Shown here: positions 9,675 to 18,868 of the stretch, piece by piece | Layout: the number at the start of each line of letters is the position of its first letter | How positions within the stretch are numbered: the first letter of the stretch is position 1 | Origin: an uncultured Gammaproteobacteria bacterium | GTDB lineage: Bacteria > Pseudomonadota > Gammaproteobacteria > Arenicellales > JAANXG01 | Length of the DNA stretch: 64,000 bases | Reading direction: 5' to 3' | Assembly (NCBI GenBank): GCA_947259175.1 | Contig: CAMYKW010000027.1 | Coordinates: forward strand, 1 to 64,000 | Notes under the pieces: generated by a model | The model's database searches: none | What the model saw: the letters and a program-made list of their open reading frames with translations, nothing else | Told to the model about the DNA's origin: nothing | Program-made: the position numbers and the translations under genes

Positions 9675-9935
9675 TATGTAGGAGCGCCTTATAAGCGCGA
9701 TTGAATGATTCGCGATTGCAGACCGTTCCCACGGGCTGACGTTCGCGGTTGCAAACCCCCACAGGAAGGTGCCGCGCGCTCTCGGTGGTAAAAGCCCCTC
9801 CCCGGGCCGTCATCCTCCGGCCCCGACTATGTCATCCTGAAGCCCAACGGGCTGAAGGATCTTTGTGTGGGGATTTTATCGGGCAGAAAGCTTCTTCGCG
9901 TTGCTCAGAACGACACAATCGCACTCAATGGTCCC
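9675..9935. repeat. Intergenic patch of short repeats (REP-like GTAGGAGCGCC...; GTCATCCTGAAGCCC.../...GTTGCTCAGAACGACAC inverted pair)
   Basis: TGTAGGAGCGCCTTATAAGCGCGATTGAA and an imperfect inverted pair resembling widespread bacterial intergenic repeats. Confidence 0.5.
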
Positions 9936-9962
9936 CGACCCTGTTGTATTCAGCTCTCGGTT

Positions 9963-10481
9963 TTACTTGTCCAGCAGCCGCGGCATCAGCTCCACCAGGT
10001 TGCACGGCCGGGTGCGAAAGTCGAGTTGTGGGCTGATGAGTTTGTCCCAGCCGTCGGCGCAGGCGCCGGAGGAGCCCGGCAGGCAGAAGACGTAAGTGCC
10101 GTTGGCGACGCCGGCCACGGCGCGCGACTGCAGCGTCGACGGTCCCACCGAGTCGTACGAGAGGACCCGGAACATCTCTCCGAAGCCGTTGATTTCCTTG
10201 TCGAAAAGCGGTTTGACCGCCTCCGGGGTGCCGTCGCGGCCGGTGATGCCGGTGCCCCCGGTGGTGAGCACCACCTGGGTGGCGTCGTCGCCGATCCAGT
10301 GCGATACGGCGGCGCGGATGCGATACACGTCATCGGGGATGATCTGTTTTTCCTGCAGCCGGTGGCCGGCTTCTTGCAGCCGGTCGATCAACAGTTTTCC
10401 GGACTTGTCGGTGGTTTCGTCGCGGGAGTCGGAAACCGTCAACACCGCAATATTCAGCGGTATAAATTTACGATCGCTCAT
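9963..10481 (-). CDS. moaB: Molybdenum cofactor biosynthesis protein MoaB
   Basis: PLNIAVLTVSDSRDETTDKSG; VVLTTGGTGITGRDGTPEAV; FCLPGSSGAC. Confidence 0.93.
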   Translation of the reverse strand: MSDRKFIPLNIAVLTVSDSRDETTDKSGKLLIDRLQEAGHRLQEKQIIPDDVYRIRAAVSHWIGDDATQVVLTTGGTGITGRDGTPEAVKPLFDKEINGFGEMFRVLSYDSVGPSTLQSRAVAGVANGTYVFCLPGSSGACADGWDKLISPQLDFRTRPCNLVELMPRLLDK

Positions 10482-10499
10482 AGCGGGGTACGGTCAGGG

Positions 10500-11207
10500 T
10501 CAACCAGGGAAGCGTGTGACCTTCGTCGCGCGGCTGCGTTTGAAAGCCGGTTCGACGTTGACGAGCTTGCCGCCGACCAGTTGCGTGTGGTGGTCGGCGA
10601 TCGGCGTGAGTCCGGTCTGGTCGTGGCTGGCGACGAGGATCGCCATGCCCTCGTTGCGCAGCGCATCGATCAACTGGTAGGTGCTGATCCGGGACTGTTG
10701 ATCCATGTTGGTGGTCGGTTCATCCAAGGCCAGCACCGAGGGGTTCACAATGCGCGCCCGTGTCAGCGCGACGCGTTGCTTTTCACCGCCGGACAGGGAC
10801 CGGGCGTTGCGGTGCGCGAGATGGTCCAGGCGCGCCCAGCGCAGCGCGTCGGCGACCGTGTCGTAGAGGTGCGCCCGCGGCTCCTTGTGCAAGCGCAGGC
10901 CGTACGCGATGTTCCGCTCCACCGTGGTGTCCAGCATATAGGGATCCTGATGCAGATAGACGAGGTTGCGCTGGATTTTTACGCGCGCCTTGGACCACGA
11001 CAGGACCGCGTCCTTCACCTGCACCTTGGCGCTATCGGGTTTGACCAGGCCCGAGACGATTTTCAACAGCGTGGTTTTGCCCGCGCCGTTGTCGCCGGTG
11101 ATCAGCATGCATACGCCCGCGTTGACGACGAACTCGTCGATGTTCAGCAGCACCCGGTCGCCGAAGCGTTTGGTCACGTGACGGAAGTGAAATAACGGCG
11201 TTTTCAT
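10500..11207 (-). CDS. tupC: Tungstate ABC transporter ATP-binding protein (TupC-like)
   Basis: Walker A GDNGAGKTT, LSGGEKQRVALTRA signature, VLALDEPTTNMD; adjacent to tupB/tupA. Confidence 0.88.
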   Translation of the reverse strand: MKTPLFHFRHVTKRFGDRVLLNIDEFVVNAGVCMLITGDNGAGKTTLLKIVSGLVKPDSAKVQVKDAVLSWSKARVKIQRNLVYLHQDPYMLDTTVERNIAYGLRLHKEPRAHLYDTVADALRWARLDHLAHRNARSLSGGEKQRVALTRARIVNPSVLALDEPTTNMDQQSRISTYQLIDALRNEGMAILVASHDQTGLTPIADHHTQLVGGKLVNVEPAFKRSRATKVTRFPG

Positions 11208-11905
11208 GCCTGCATCGCCAAGCGGTGTCTTAACGTGGATAGTGAATAGTTGAGCACCAGGGCCAACACCAGCAATACGATCCCCAACGCGATGCCCTGG
11301 GCAAACTGGCCTTTGCTGGTTTCCAGGGCGATGGCGGTGGTGATATTGCGCGTGTAGTTGAGGATATTACCTCCCACCATCATGGAGCAACCCACCTCGG
11401 CGATGATCCGACCGAAGGCGGCGATTACCGCGGCGAACAGGCCGTAGCGCACCTCGTGCATCACGGTGAACATGGCGCGCAGCGGGGGCGCCCCCAGGGT
11501 GTAGGCGGTCTCCCAGACGCGTTGATCGGCGGATTGCAGGGCCGAGTGCCCCATGGCCACCAGGATCGGAAAGCTGAGCACCATCTGCCCGAGCACCATC
11601 GCGGTCTGGGTGAACAACAGCTTGAGATCGCCGAACGGTCCGCTGCGCGACAACAGCAGATACAGGGTCAGACCGACCACCACCGCCGGCACCGCCAGCA
11701 GGGTGTGAAACAGCGACACCAGGGTGCGCCGTCCGGGAAACTCGAAGTGGGCCAGGGCGTAGGCGGTGAGCAGCGCCGGCGGCGTGGTGTACAGGATCGC
11801 CTGAAACGAAACCCCGAAGGAAATGCTGATGATAGCCCAAAGCTCCGCATCGCCGGAGACCAGCAGGCTCAGCGCCTTGAGCGATGCGTCGGTGAGGCTT
11901 TCCAT
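11204..11905 (-). CDS. tupB: Tungstate ABC transporter permease (TupB-like)
   Basis: Multi-TM permease, WETAYTLGAPPLRAMFTVMHEVRYGLFAAVIAAFGRIIAEVG. Confidence 0.88.
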   Translation of the reverse strand: MESLTDASLKALSLLVSGDAELWAIISISFGVSFQAILYTTPPALLTAYALAHFEFPGRRTLVSLFHTLLAVPAVVVGLTLYLLLSRSGPFGDLKLLFTQTAMVLGQMVLSFPILVAMGHSALQSADQRVWETAYTLGAPPLRAMFTVMHEVRYGLFAAVIAAFGRIIAEVGCSMMVGGNILNYTRNITTAIALETSKGQFAQGIALGIVLLVLALVLNYSLSTLRHRLAMQA

Positions 11906-12729
11906 CAGTTAGCGCCCGCCAGCGGAAAGAATAGGGTCTCGCCGTTGATCGTGAAGTTCTTGATGATGTCCTGACCTTGTTGGGAGGTAAGCCACTCGAT
12001 GAGGCGCATCGCGCCCCGGTAGTTGATGTCCTCGTAGCGCTGTGGACTTACCGCGATGATGCCGTAGCGGTTATACAGGCGTTGGTCGCCGGCGACCAGT
12101 AAAAGGAGATGCGTCAGGGTGGGCTTGTGGGCTAGCCAGGTGCCGCGATCGGTGAGGGTATAGCCGTCGAGTTCCTCGGCCATCTGCAACACCTTGCCCA
12201 TGCCCTGACCGGCTTCGCGGTACCAGGATCCGCCGGGTGTGATTCCCGCCTGCCGCCACAGCCATCGCTCACGCTTGTGCGTCCCCGAGTCGTCGCCCCG
12301 CGAGACGAAGGGCAGTTGCGCTTTTTGAATGCGGTTCAACGCCGCCAATGCGTCTTTCAGGCCGCGGATTTTCGCGCCGTCGGTATGCGGCCCGATAATG
12401 ACGAAGTCGTTGTACATCACGTCGCGGCGGTTGACGCCGTAGCGGGCGCTCACAAACTCCATCTCGTCCTCATAGGCGTGCACCAGCAGCACATCCGCGT
12501 CGCCGTCGCGCCCCATGCGCAACGCCTTGCCGGTGCCGACGGCGATGACGTGGACCGGGTAGCCGGTTTGCTCTTCGAACGGCGGCAGCAACTGGCGCAA
12601 CAGGCCGGAATTGTCGGTGCTGGTGGTGGTCGCCAGCCTGATCGGACGCTGGGCGGCGGTTGCCGGCGGCGTCGATAGGGACAGCATCAATGTGACGACT
12701 ATTAAGCTTACGCCAATCGCATTGCGCAC
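11905..12729 (-). CDS. tupA: Tungstate ABC transporter substrate-binding protein (TupA-like)
   Basis: TTTSTDNSGLLRQLLPPFEEQTGYPVHVIAVGTGKALRMGRDGDADVLLVHA, characteristic of TupA; GTG start 12729 with GGAG RBS and signal peptide (ORF extends to 12768). Confidence 0.88.
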   Translation of the reverse strand: MRNAIGVSLIVVTLMLSLSTPPATAAQRPIRLATTTSTDNSGLLRQLLPPFEEQTGYPVHVIAVGTGKALRMGRDGDADVLLVHAYEDEMEFVSARYGVNRRDVMYNDFVIIGPHTDGAKIRGLKDALAALNRIQKAQLPFVSRGDDSGTHKRERWLWRQAGITPGGSWYREAGQGMGKVLQMAEELDGYTLTDRGTWLAHKPTLTHLLLLVAGDQRLYNRYGIIAVSPQRYEDINYRGAMRLIEWLTSQQGQDIIKNFTINGETLFFPLAGAN

Positions 12730-12790
12730 GCAGGGGCTCCGGTAGTATGGTTGTTGTGATCCGATCATGTTTACCGGTGAAAAGGTGGTA

Positions 12791-13228
12791 ATGCAAGTCC
12801 AATTGCGCGAGCAAGAATTCGATCCCTGGCAGGAGATCGCCGACCATCAGGTGCAGCACCTCGGCGCGGCCGGCAAATGGGGCGCCACCGCGGTATTCGT
12901 CGGCACCATGCGCGATGATAACGAGGGCGACGCGGTCACCGGCATGACCTTGGAGTATTACCCGGAGATGACCGAACGTCATCTGCGCGCCATTGCCGAA
13001 CAGGCGATGGCGACATGGGACATTATCGATGTGCTCATTCTTCACCGCGTCGGCGACGTCGTGCCGGGTGAGCCGATCGTGTTGGTGACGGTTTGGGCCG
13101 CGCACCGGGCGGCGGCTTATGACGCCAACAGGTTCATCATGGAAGACTTGAAATCCAAGGCGCCGTTCTGGAAAAAAGAACAAACCGCGGCCGGCGCGCG
13201 CTGGGTGGAGCGCAATACCCCGGGTTAG
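12791..13228 (+). CDS. moaE: Molybdopterin synthase catalytic subunit MoaE
   Basis: GATAVFVGTMRDDNEGDAVTGMTLEYYPEMTERHL, ILHRVGDVVPGEPIVLVTV, KSKAPFWKKE. Confidence 0.93.
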   Translation: MQVQLREQEFDPWQEIADHQVQHLGAAGKWGATAVFVGTMRDDNEGDAVTGMTLEYYPEMTERHLRAIAEQAMATWDIIDVLILHRVGDVVPGEPIVLVTVWAAHRAAAYDANRFIMEDLKSKAPFWKKEQTAAGARWVERNTPG

Positions 13229-13335
13229 TCCAGCTACTATTCATGGCACGTGGTTGAGACACCCGCAATTTTAGTTCAGTGAAAATGCGACTCAGCCCAT
13301 TGGTGCTGCTTGCCGAGAATCGTAGCTGGGTTAGC
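13222..13335. repeat. ~114-bp element with ~20-bp imperfect terminal inverted repeats (GGTTAGTCCAGCTACTATTC...GAATCGTAGCTGGGTTAGC)
   Basis: Terminal sequences match those of a second element at 22950-23064 (18/20 for the left end). Confidence 0.6.
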
Positions 13336-13393
13336 GCGCAGTCCGGCTTCCTGATGGAGTTGTCGTCATCTGGGATCTCGGCGGATATGCGGC

Positions 13394-14662
13394 TTAGACG
13401 ACTTCGCTGAACGGTAACACCTGCACCCGATCGCCGGGCTCCGCGGCTTCCGCTTCCAGCGGTAGCACGATAAAGCAGTTCGCGTCGGCCATCGACCTGA
13501 GGATGCCTGAGCCTTGAGGACCGGTCTTGTCCACTACCAGCTCACCGTCATCGTCCTGGGACAACACGCCGCGCTGGTATTCGGTGCGGCCCGCTTTCTT
13601 GCGCAGCTTGGTCGTGCAACGCGCCTGCAACAACAGCGGGGGGGTATCGGTTCCGCCCTGTAATCGCTTAAGCGCCGGCTGCACGAACAAATAGAATGTA
13701 ACCATCACCGACACCGGATTGCCGGGCAGCCCGAAAAAATACGCGTCCTTGATCTTGCCGAACGCCAGCGGCCGACCTGGTTTCATCGCCACTTTCCAGA
13801 AATCGATCTGTCCCAATTGTTCCAGAGCCTCCTTGACGAAGTCCGCCTCACCGACGGACACCCCGCCGGAGGTGATCAACACGTCGGCGCACGCCGCCCC
13901 CTGCTCGAAGGCGTTGTAGGTGTCCTCGCGGGTATCGGCGACAACGCCCAAGTCGATGAGCTCCACGCCGAGACGGGTCAACATGCCGTACAGGCTGTAG
14001 CGGTTGCTGTCGTAAATCATACCGGGCTCCAGTGGTTCGCCGATCGACCGCAGCTCGTCGCCGGTGGAGAAAAATGCCACGCGCACGCGACGCGTCACCA
14101 CCACCTCGCCGATGCCCAGTGAGGCCAGCAGTCCTAGGTCCGCCGGCTGCAAACGGTGACCCCGGCGCAACACGGTATCGCCCGCGGCGATATCCTCGCC
14201 GGCTTGACGCACATTCTGACCCGCCCGGTGACGGTCATCGATGCGAATGCCGTCCGCGGTTTGTTCCACGTGCTCCTGCATGACCACGGTATCGGTGCCC
14301 TGCGGCATCACCGCTCCGGTCATGATGCGCACGCACTCACCGGCGTTTACCGTACCCTGAAATTCATGCCCGGCCCACGAGGTGCCCACGACCTTCAGTT
14401 CCCGGGTGCCGTCGTCCGGCAGTGCGTCGGCGTGCAATGCATAGCCGTCCATCGCGGAATTGGTATGGCTGGGGACGTCGATGCGGGAGCGAATGTCCTT
14501 AGCCAGCACGCGGTCCAGCGCCGCGCGCAGATGAATTTTCTCGAAACCGCGGACCGGCGCTACGGCCGACTGGATGCGTTGTGTCGCCTGCTCAGACAAT
14601 AGAGATGCCGGATCGTAGTCGTCCATGCAACTGGCGGAGGTATCGATGGTAGCCGAGTTCAT
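13394..14662 (-). CDS. moeA: Molybdopterin molybdenumtransferase MoeA
   Basis: RVLAKDIRSRIDVPSHTNSAMDGYALHAD; DVLITSGGVSVGEADFVKEAL; FGLPGNPVSVMVTF. Confidence 0.94.
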   Translation of the reverse strand: MNSATIDTSASCMDDYDPASLLSEQATQRIQSAVAPVRGFEKIHLRAALDRVLAKDIRSRIDVPSHTNSAMDGYALHADALPDDGTRELKVVGTSWAGHEFQGTVNAGECVRIMTGAVMPQGTDTVVMQEHVEQTADGIRIDDRHRAGQNVRQAGEDIAAGDTVLRRGHRLQPADLGLLASLGIGEVVVTRRVRVAFFSTGDELRSIGEPLEPGMIYDSNRYSLYGMLTRLGVELIDLGVVADTREDTYNAFEQGAACADVLITSGGVSVGEADFVKEALEQLGQIDFWKVAMKPGRPLAFGKIKDAYFFGLPGNPVSVMVTFYLFVQPALKRLQGGTDTPPLLLQARCTTKLRKKAGRTEYQRGVLSQDDDGELVVDKTGPQGSGILRSMADANCFIVLPLEAEAAEPGDRVQVLPFSEVV

Positions 14663-14899
14663 GATGGGTGCTGTATCGCTGACTAGGGCAGGTCATTGTA
14701 ACATTCCCGCCGCCCGCGGCCGCTATCGGTGGTTCTGCGGCGCGGCAGCGAGGCGCGGAGTGTGAATCCGCAGGACATCCTCCCCGGCGAGGTTGGCCGG
14801 ATGCCCCGAAACGCAACGATGTCTCAGGGAAAGGGCAGTACGGAGTTATCTGCGGGTGCGACGAGGCGTGGCGGGTCAGCGGCGGCGCCGGTACCGGCG

Positions 14900-17131
14900 C
14901 TAGTCCAGTTCGTCGATTGATTTCGGGGCGCTGATGTAGTGGCCCTGGGCGTAATCCACCCCGAGTTCTCCGAGCATGTCCAGGGTCTCCCGCGTTTCCA
15001 CGAACTCGGCGATGGTCTGTTTGTCCATGACCTTGGCGACTTCATTGATCGATTTGACCATCGCCTTGTCGATGGGGTCTTCCACGATGTCCCGCACGAA
15101 CAAGCCGTCGATCTTGATGAAATCCACCGGTAACTGTTTCAGGTAGGCAAACGAAGACAGGCCGCTGCCGAAGTCATCCAAGGCGATGCGGCAGTTTCTT
15201 TCTTTGATTTCCTGAATAAACCGCGAGGCGCTGGACAGATTCGCGATGGCGGCGGTCTCGGTCACCTCGAAGCAAATTTTGTGCGCGGGGACGCCGGTGC
15301 TATCCAGTTTTTCCAATACGAAGGCCAGAAATTCCTCGTCACCCAGCGAATGCCCGGAAAGATTGATGGAACAAAGGAACAGCCCATCGACATGACGGGG
15401 TTTGCTTTGCAGCCAGTCCAGGGCGCTGCCCACGACCCAGCGGTCTATACGCACCGAATACTTGTACCGTTCGGCGGCCGGCAGGAAACTTCCCGGCAGG
15501 ACCATACGGCCTTTTTCGTCCTCCATGCGCACCAACAGCTCGTAATGTTGCTGACCGGAATCGCCGTCGCCGTCTACCGGCACGATCGGCTGGTAAAACA
15601 ATCTGAACCGGTTTTCCTCCAGTGCGCAGTTGATCTTTGCGATCCATTCGATTTCGCGATAACGCCGGGCCAGCTCGGTGTCGTTTTCCTCATAGATGTG
15701 GATACGGTTGCGACCGTCGTCCTTCGCCGCATAGCATGCGGTATCAGCGGCGCTCAGCACGCCGGCAATGCTTTCGCTGGTTTTGGTGATGGGTACCAGG
15801 CCGATGCTGACCGCGATGCTGAAGCTGCTCTCTCCCCACAAGAACCGATAATCCACGATCGCCTGTCGCAACGCGTTGGCGACCCGGGTCGCTTGATTCA
15901 AGTTGCAACTTGTCATCAAAACCGCAAACTCGTCGCCGCCAAGCCGCGCCAGGGTGTCTTCCCGGCGCACGCAATCCTGAAGCAGTGCGCCCAGTTGGCG
16001 CAACAGTTCGTCGCCGGCGACATGGCCGCAGGTGTCGTTGATGATCTTGAACTGATCGAGGTCGAGATAACACAATGCGTGTTCCGAATCCTCCCCGCGC
16101 GCCTTCTCCAGAACGGACTGCAGCCGTACCTCGAATTCGCGCCGGTTCACCAAACCGGTCAGCGCGTCATGGGTGGCTTGATAGGAAAGCTGCTCGGACA
16201 GGGTATGGGCTTCCGTGACGTCCTCGCATACCATCAACATCGCCTTGGCGTCTTTTTGGGGATCTTCTCCGTCAATCACGCTTGCCGAGGCGCGTATCCA
16301 AATGTGCGTGGCGTCCTTGTGACTCTGACAGCTTTCCCAGCGGTGCACGATGTCCGGCGTGGCGAAGCAACTCTTGATGTGCTCCATGGCCAACTCTTTC
16401 TGTGGGTCGATGTACAAGTCCAGTACGTTGGTGCCGATCAACTCGCTCACGGAATAACCGAGGTGTTCCGCCCCGAATCGATTCACCGAAAGAATCTGTC
16501 CCTGCTGATCCAGGGTGAAAAACATGGAAGGTGTGTCGTTGTACAAGATGCGGTAACGCTCCTGGCTGCGCAGCGCTTTTTCTTCGGCATGTTTGCGTTC
16601 GGCCACCTCCGCGCGCAACGCCCGGTTCGCGTCCAGCAGCTCTCCGGTGCGTTCTGCGATGCGTTGCTCCAGTAGCTTTTGGTCCTTGCGGATGAGATCC
16701 TGGGTGGTCTTGTGCGAGAGATGGGTCTTGATCCTCGCGACCAGGACGGAATAATCGATGGGACGGGTGATGTAGTCGTTGGCGCCCAGCTCCAGCGCCT
16801 TGACGACGTCGTCGATGTCGTCCTTCACCGTCAACATCAGCACCGGAAGCTCGGTCTCGGAATATTCCCTGCGTATCGCCCGCAGCACGTCGATGCCGCT
16901 CATGCCCGGCATCAGCACGTCGAGAATGATCAGATGAAACTCTTGCTTGGCGACGCAGTTGAGCGCTTCCTTGCCGCTGGCCGCCTCGGTAACGCGGTAA
17001 TTGGGATGGGTGAGCAGGGATTTCAATACCGAACGGTTGGTGGGGACATCGTCCACCACCAGGATATTGCACACCTTATCGTCGGAAGAAACTCCTTCAG
17101 TTAAATCGATCGGTTGCAGGTGGCTGCTCAT
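14900..17131 (-). CDS. Response regulator with REC-PAS-GGDEF-EAL architecture (c-di-GMP turnover)
   Basis: REC (IIILDVLMPGMSG region), PAS, GGDEF intact (LARLGGDEFAVLM) with I-site RRED, EAL-like EVTETAA and DDFGSGLSSFAYLKQLPVDFIKIDG. Confidence 0.94.
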   Translation of the reverse strand: MSSHLQPIDLTEGVSSDDKVCNILVVDDVPTNRSVLKSLLTHPNYRVTEAASGKEALNCVAKQEFHLIILDVLMPGMSGIDVLRAIRREYSETELPVLMLTVKDDIDDVVKALELGANDYITRPIDYSVLVARIKTHLSHKTTQDLIRKDQKLLEQRIAERTGELLDANRALRAEVAERKHAEEKALRSQERYRILYNDTPSMFFTLDQQGQILSVNRFGAEHLGYSVSELIGTNVLDLYIDPQKELAMEHIKSCFATPDIVHRWESCQSHKDATHIWIRASASVIDGEDPQKDAKAMLMVCEDVTEAHTLSEQLSYQATHDALTGLVNRREFEVRLQSVLEKARGEDSEHALCYLDLDQFKIINDTCGHVAGDELLRQLGALLQDCVRREDTLARLGGDEFAVLMTSCNLNQATRVANALRQAIVDYRFLWGESSFSIAVSIGLVPITKTSESIAGVLSAADTACYAAKDDGRNRIHIYEENDTELARRYREIEWIAKINCALEENRFRLFYQPIVPVDGDGDSGQQHYELLVRMEDEKGRMVLPGSFLPAAERYKYSVRIDRWVVGSALDWLQSKPRHVDGLFLCSINLSGHSLGDEEFLAFVLEKLDSTGVPAHKICFEVTETAAIANLSSASRFIQEIKERNCRIALDDFGSGLSSFAYLKQLPVDFIKIDGLFVRDIVEDPIDKAMVKSINEVAKVMDKQTIAEFVETRETLDMLGELGVDYAQGHYISAPKSIDELD

Positions 17132-17371
17132 GTGGACGACGGTACACGGTATAACAACAGCGCACTATTGCAGTGAGAAATCAGGGGCATACGCCGGGCT
17201 TCTCAGGTTCGCGAACAAATCGGGTTTGATTACTGGAGTATAGCGGTTATATGTGTTCACGCAAGCGCCATGCCTGTCGCGACGCGCCGACTGTATGCAC
17301 CCGTTTTGATCGGGTAAGGCCCACCGCGTCGATATATCAATAGAGGATGAGGCATCGATCATCCGGCCGGT

Positions 17372-17406
17372 AAAAAAAGCGGGCGCCAACGAATGTTGGC
17401 GCCCGC
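17372..17406 (-). terminator. Rho-independent terminator for the minus-strand rpfF-like gene
   Basis: 12-bp stem GCGGGCGCCAAC-GAAT-GTTGGCGCCCGC followed on the minus strand by TTTTTTT. Confidence 0.85.
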
Positions 17407-17461
17407 ACGCCGACTGGCTGATCTTGATGACGTCAGGGCAGTGTCAATGATACATCCGCCG

Positions 17462-18388
17462 CTACAGGCCTTTGGTTTTCTGGCCACGCATGATGAACTC
17501 CATGTGTTTGAGATCCGTGTTGTTCAATTCCAGAGCGGTATCGGCCCAGATTTCAATGGACCCCTTCAAGTCCTCGTATTTGATTGCCGATGATGCGTTG
17601 ATCATACGGCGCAGGCCCCATTCCCCATTGGCCTGTCTGGCGTGCCGCTTGATGTAATCCCACACCGCGGCCTCCCCGCGACCTTCTTCGGCAAGTACGT
17701 CGATCAAATCCATTTCGTATAATTCTTCCGCGGTGTAGGACCGGCCGCTTTGGATGAATCGCTCGGCCTGGATGGGCGTTAGACGCCGCGACAGCAACTG
17801 GTAGGCCCCCATGCCGGGAAACATGTTGAAAATTGCCTCGGGAAAGCCCATTTTCGTGCCGCGTTCCGCAATCACCACGTTGGACGACAACGCGGCCTCC
17901 AGTCCGCCGCCCAATGCGGTTCCTTGAACGAGTGATATCGTAGTCACCGGGAGATCGTAGTTGGTCGCATTCTTGTATACGAGGTCGATGCATTTCTGAC
18001 CGAACTGAACCAGGGCGTCACGATCGCGGTTTTTTATCAGGCCGGAGATGTACTGCAAATCACCGCCAAGATTAAACACGCCGGGGATCTCGGACGCCAG
18101 CACCTGGTAGCGCAGGCGGTCTTTGCTGCCGTTCGACAGTTCTTGCCGGATTCGTCCCTCGATATTAATTTGTTCACTGCGCAACCGCGTCAGCAAGTCC
18201 GGTACGATCTTGTTCGGACAAGACTCGGCGAACGACATCCACAATACACCGAGGGTCTTGTCATAATTCGTATTGATGAATTGTTGCTGTCGCTGCCGGG
18301 TGAGCTGCTCGATGGCGCCTGGGGTGAGGTGTGTCGGACGAATCGGCGCCTGCGGCCATTGTTTCGGGATTATTGTCGACATTGCCAA
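17462..18388 (-). CDS. rpfF: RpfF-like crotonase-superfamily DSF (cis-2-unsaturated fatty acid) synthase
   Basis: FNLGGDLQYISGLIKNRDRDAL; QGTALGGGLEAALSSNVVIAERGTKMGFPEAIFNMFPGMGAYQLL with both Glu positions expected for RpfF catalysis. Confidence 0.85.
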   Translation of the reverse strand: MAMSTIIPKQWPQAPIRPTHLTPGAIEQLTRQRQQQFINTNYDKTLGVLWMSFAESCPNKIVPDLLTRLRSEQINIEGRIRQELSNGSKDRLRYQVLASEIPGVFNLGGDLQYISGLIKNRDRDALVQFGQKCIDLVYKNATNYDLPVTTISLVQGTALGGGLEAALSSNVVIAERGTKMGFPEAIFNMFPGMGAYQLLSRRLTPIQAERFIQSGRSYTAEELYEMDLIDVLAEEGRGEAAVWDYIKRHARQANGEWGLRRMINASSAIKYEDLKGSIEIWADTALELNNTDLKHMEFIMRGQKTKGL

Positions 18389-18598
18389 ACTCCTTCGATG
18401 TCATGTTTTATTGAACAAATCATACGGAGTTTTACGCGACGATTTCCATGCCGCCGATAAGCGGTACTTCTGGCAGGTATTAGTGGATTTTTACCATTTA
18501 CAATGCTGCGTCATTAGGCCAAGATGACTGCCCACATTACCAACCAACACACTAAGCTTTTACCCACATCGATTATGCTCATGGATCGCGAAGTCAAT

Positions 18599-18862
18599 AT
18601 GAAGTCCCGGCCGATGGACCGCGCCGGTATCGAACAGCGCGTTATGCGCATCGTCAAGGAGGTACTCGTGATTGACGAAGAGACCGTAGACCTGGATGTC
18701 TCGATCACCGAACAACTTGCCCCCGACTCCCTGGATCAAATGCGTTTGTACATGGCGCTCGAAGATGAGTTTCAAGACACGATTCCCGAGGATGAAATGG
18801 AACGGATCCATACGGTGCGGGACATCATCAAGTCTATCGAGACGAAGCACGCGGGCATTTAA
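18599..18862 (+). CDS. Acyl carrier protein
   Basis: ~87 aa acidic, ITEQLAPDSLDQMRLYMALEDEF with DSLD phosphopantetheine Ser. Confidence 0.85.
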   Translation: MKSRPMDRAGIEQRVMRIVKEVLVIDEETVDLDVSITEQLAPDSLDQMRLYMALEDEFQDTIPEDEMERIHTVRDIIKSIETKHAGI

Positions 18863-18868
18863 TCTTTA

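Noticed and set aside
9867-11195. 442-aa plus-strand ORF opposite moaB/tupC
   Set aside because: Shadow ORF; starts in intergenic repeats and lacks domain motifs
15281-16675. 464-aa plus-strand ORF opposite the GGDEF-EAL gene
   Set aside because: Shadow ORF opposite an intact multidomain protein
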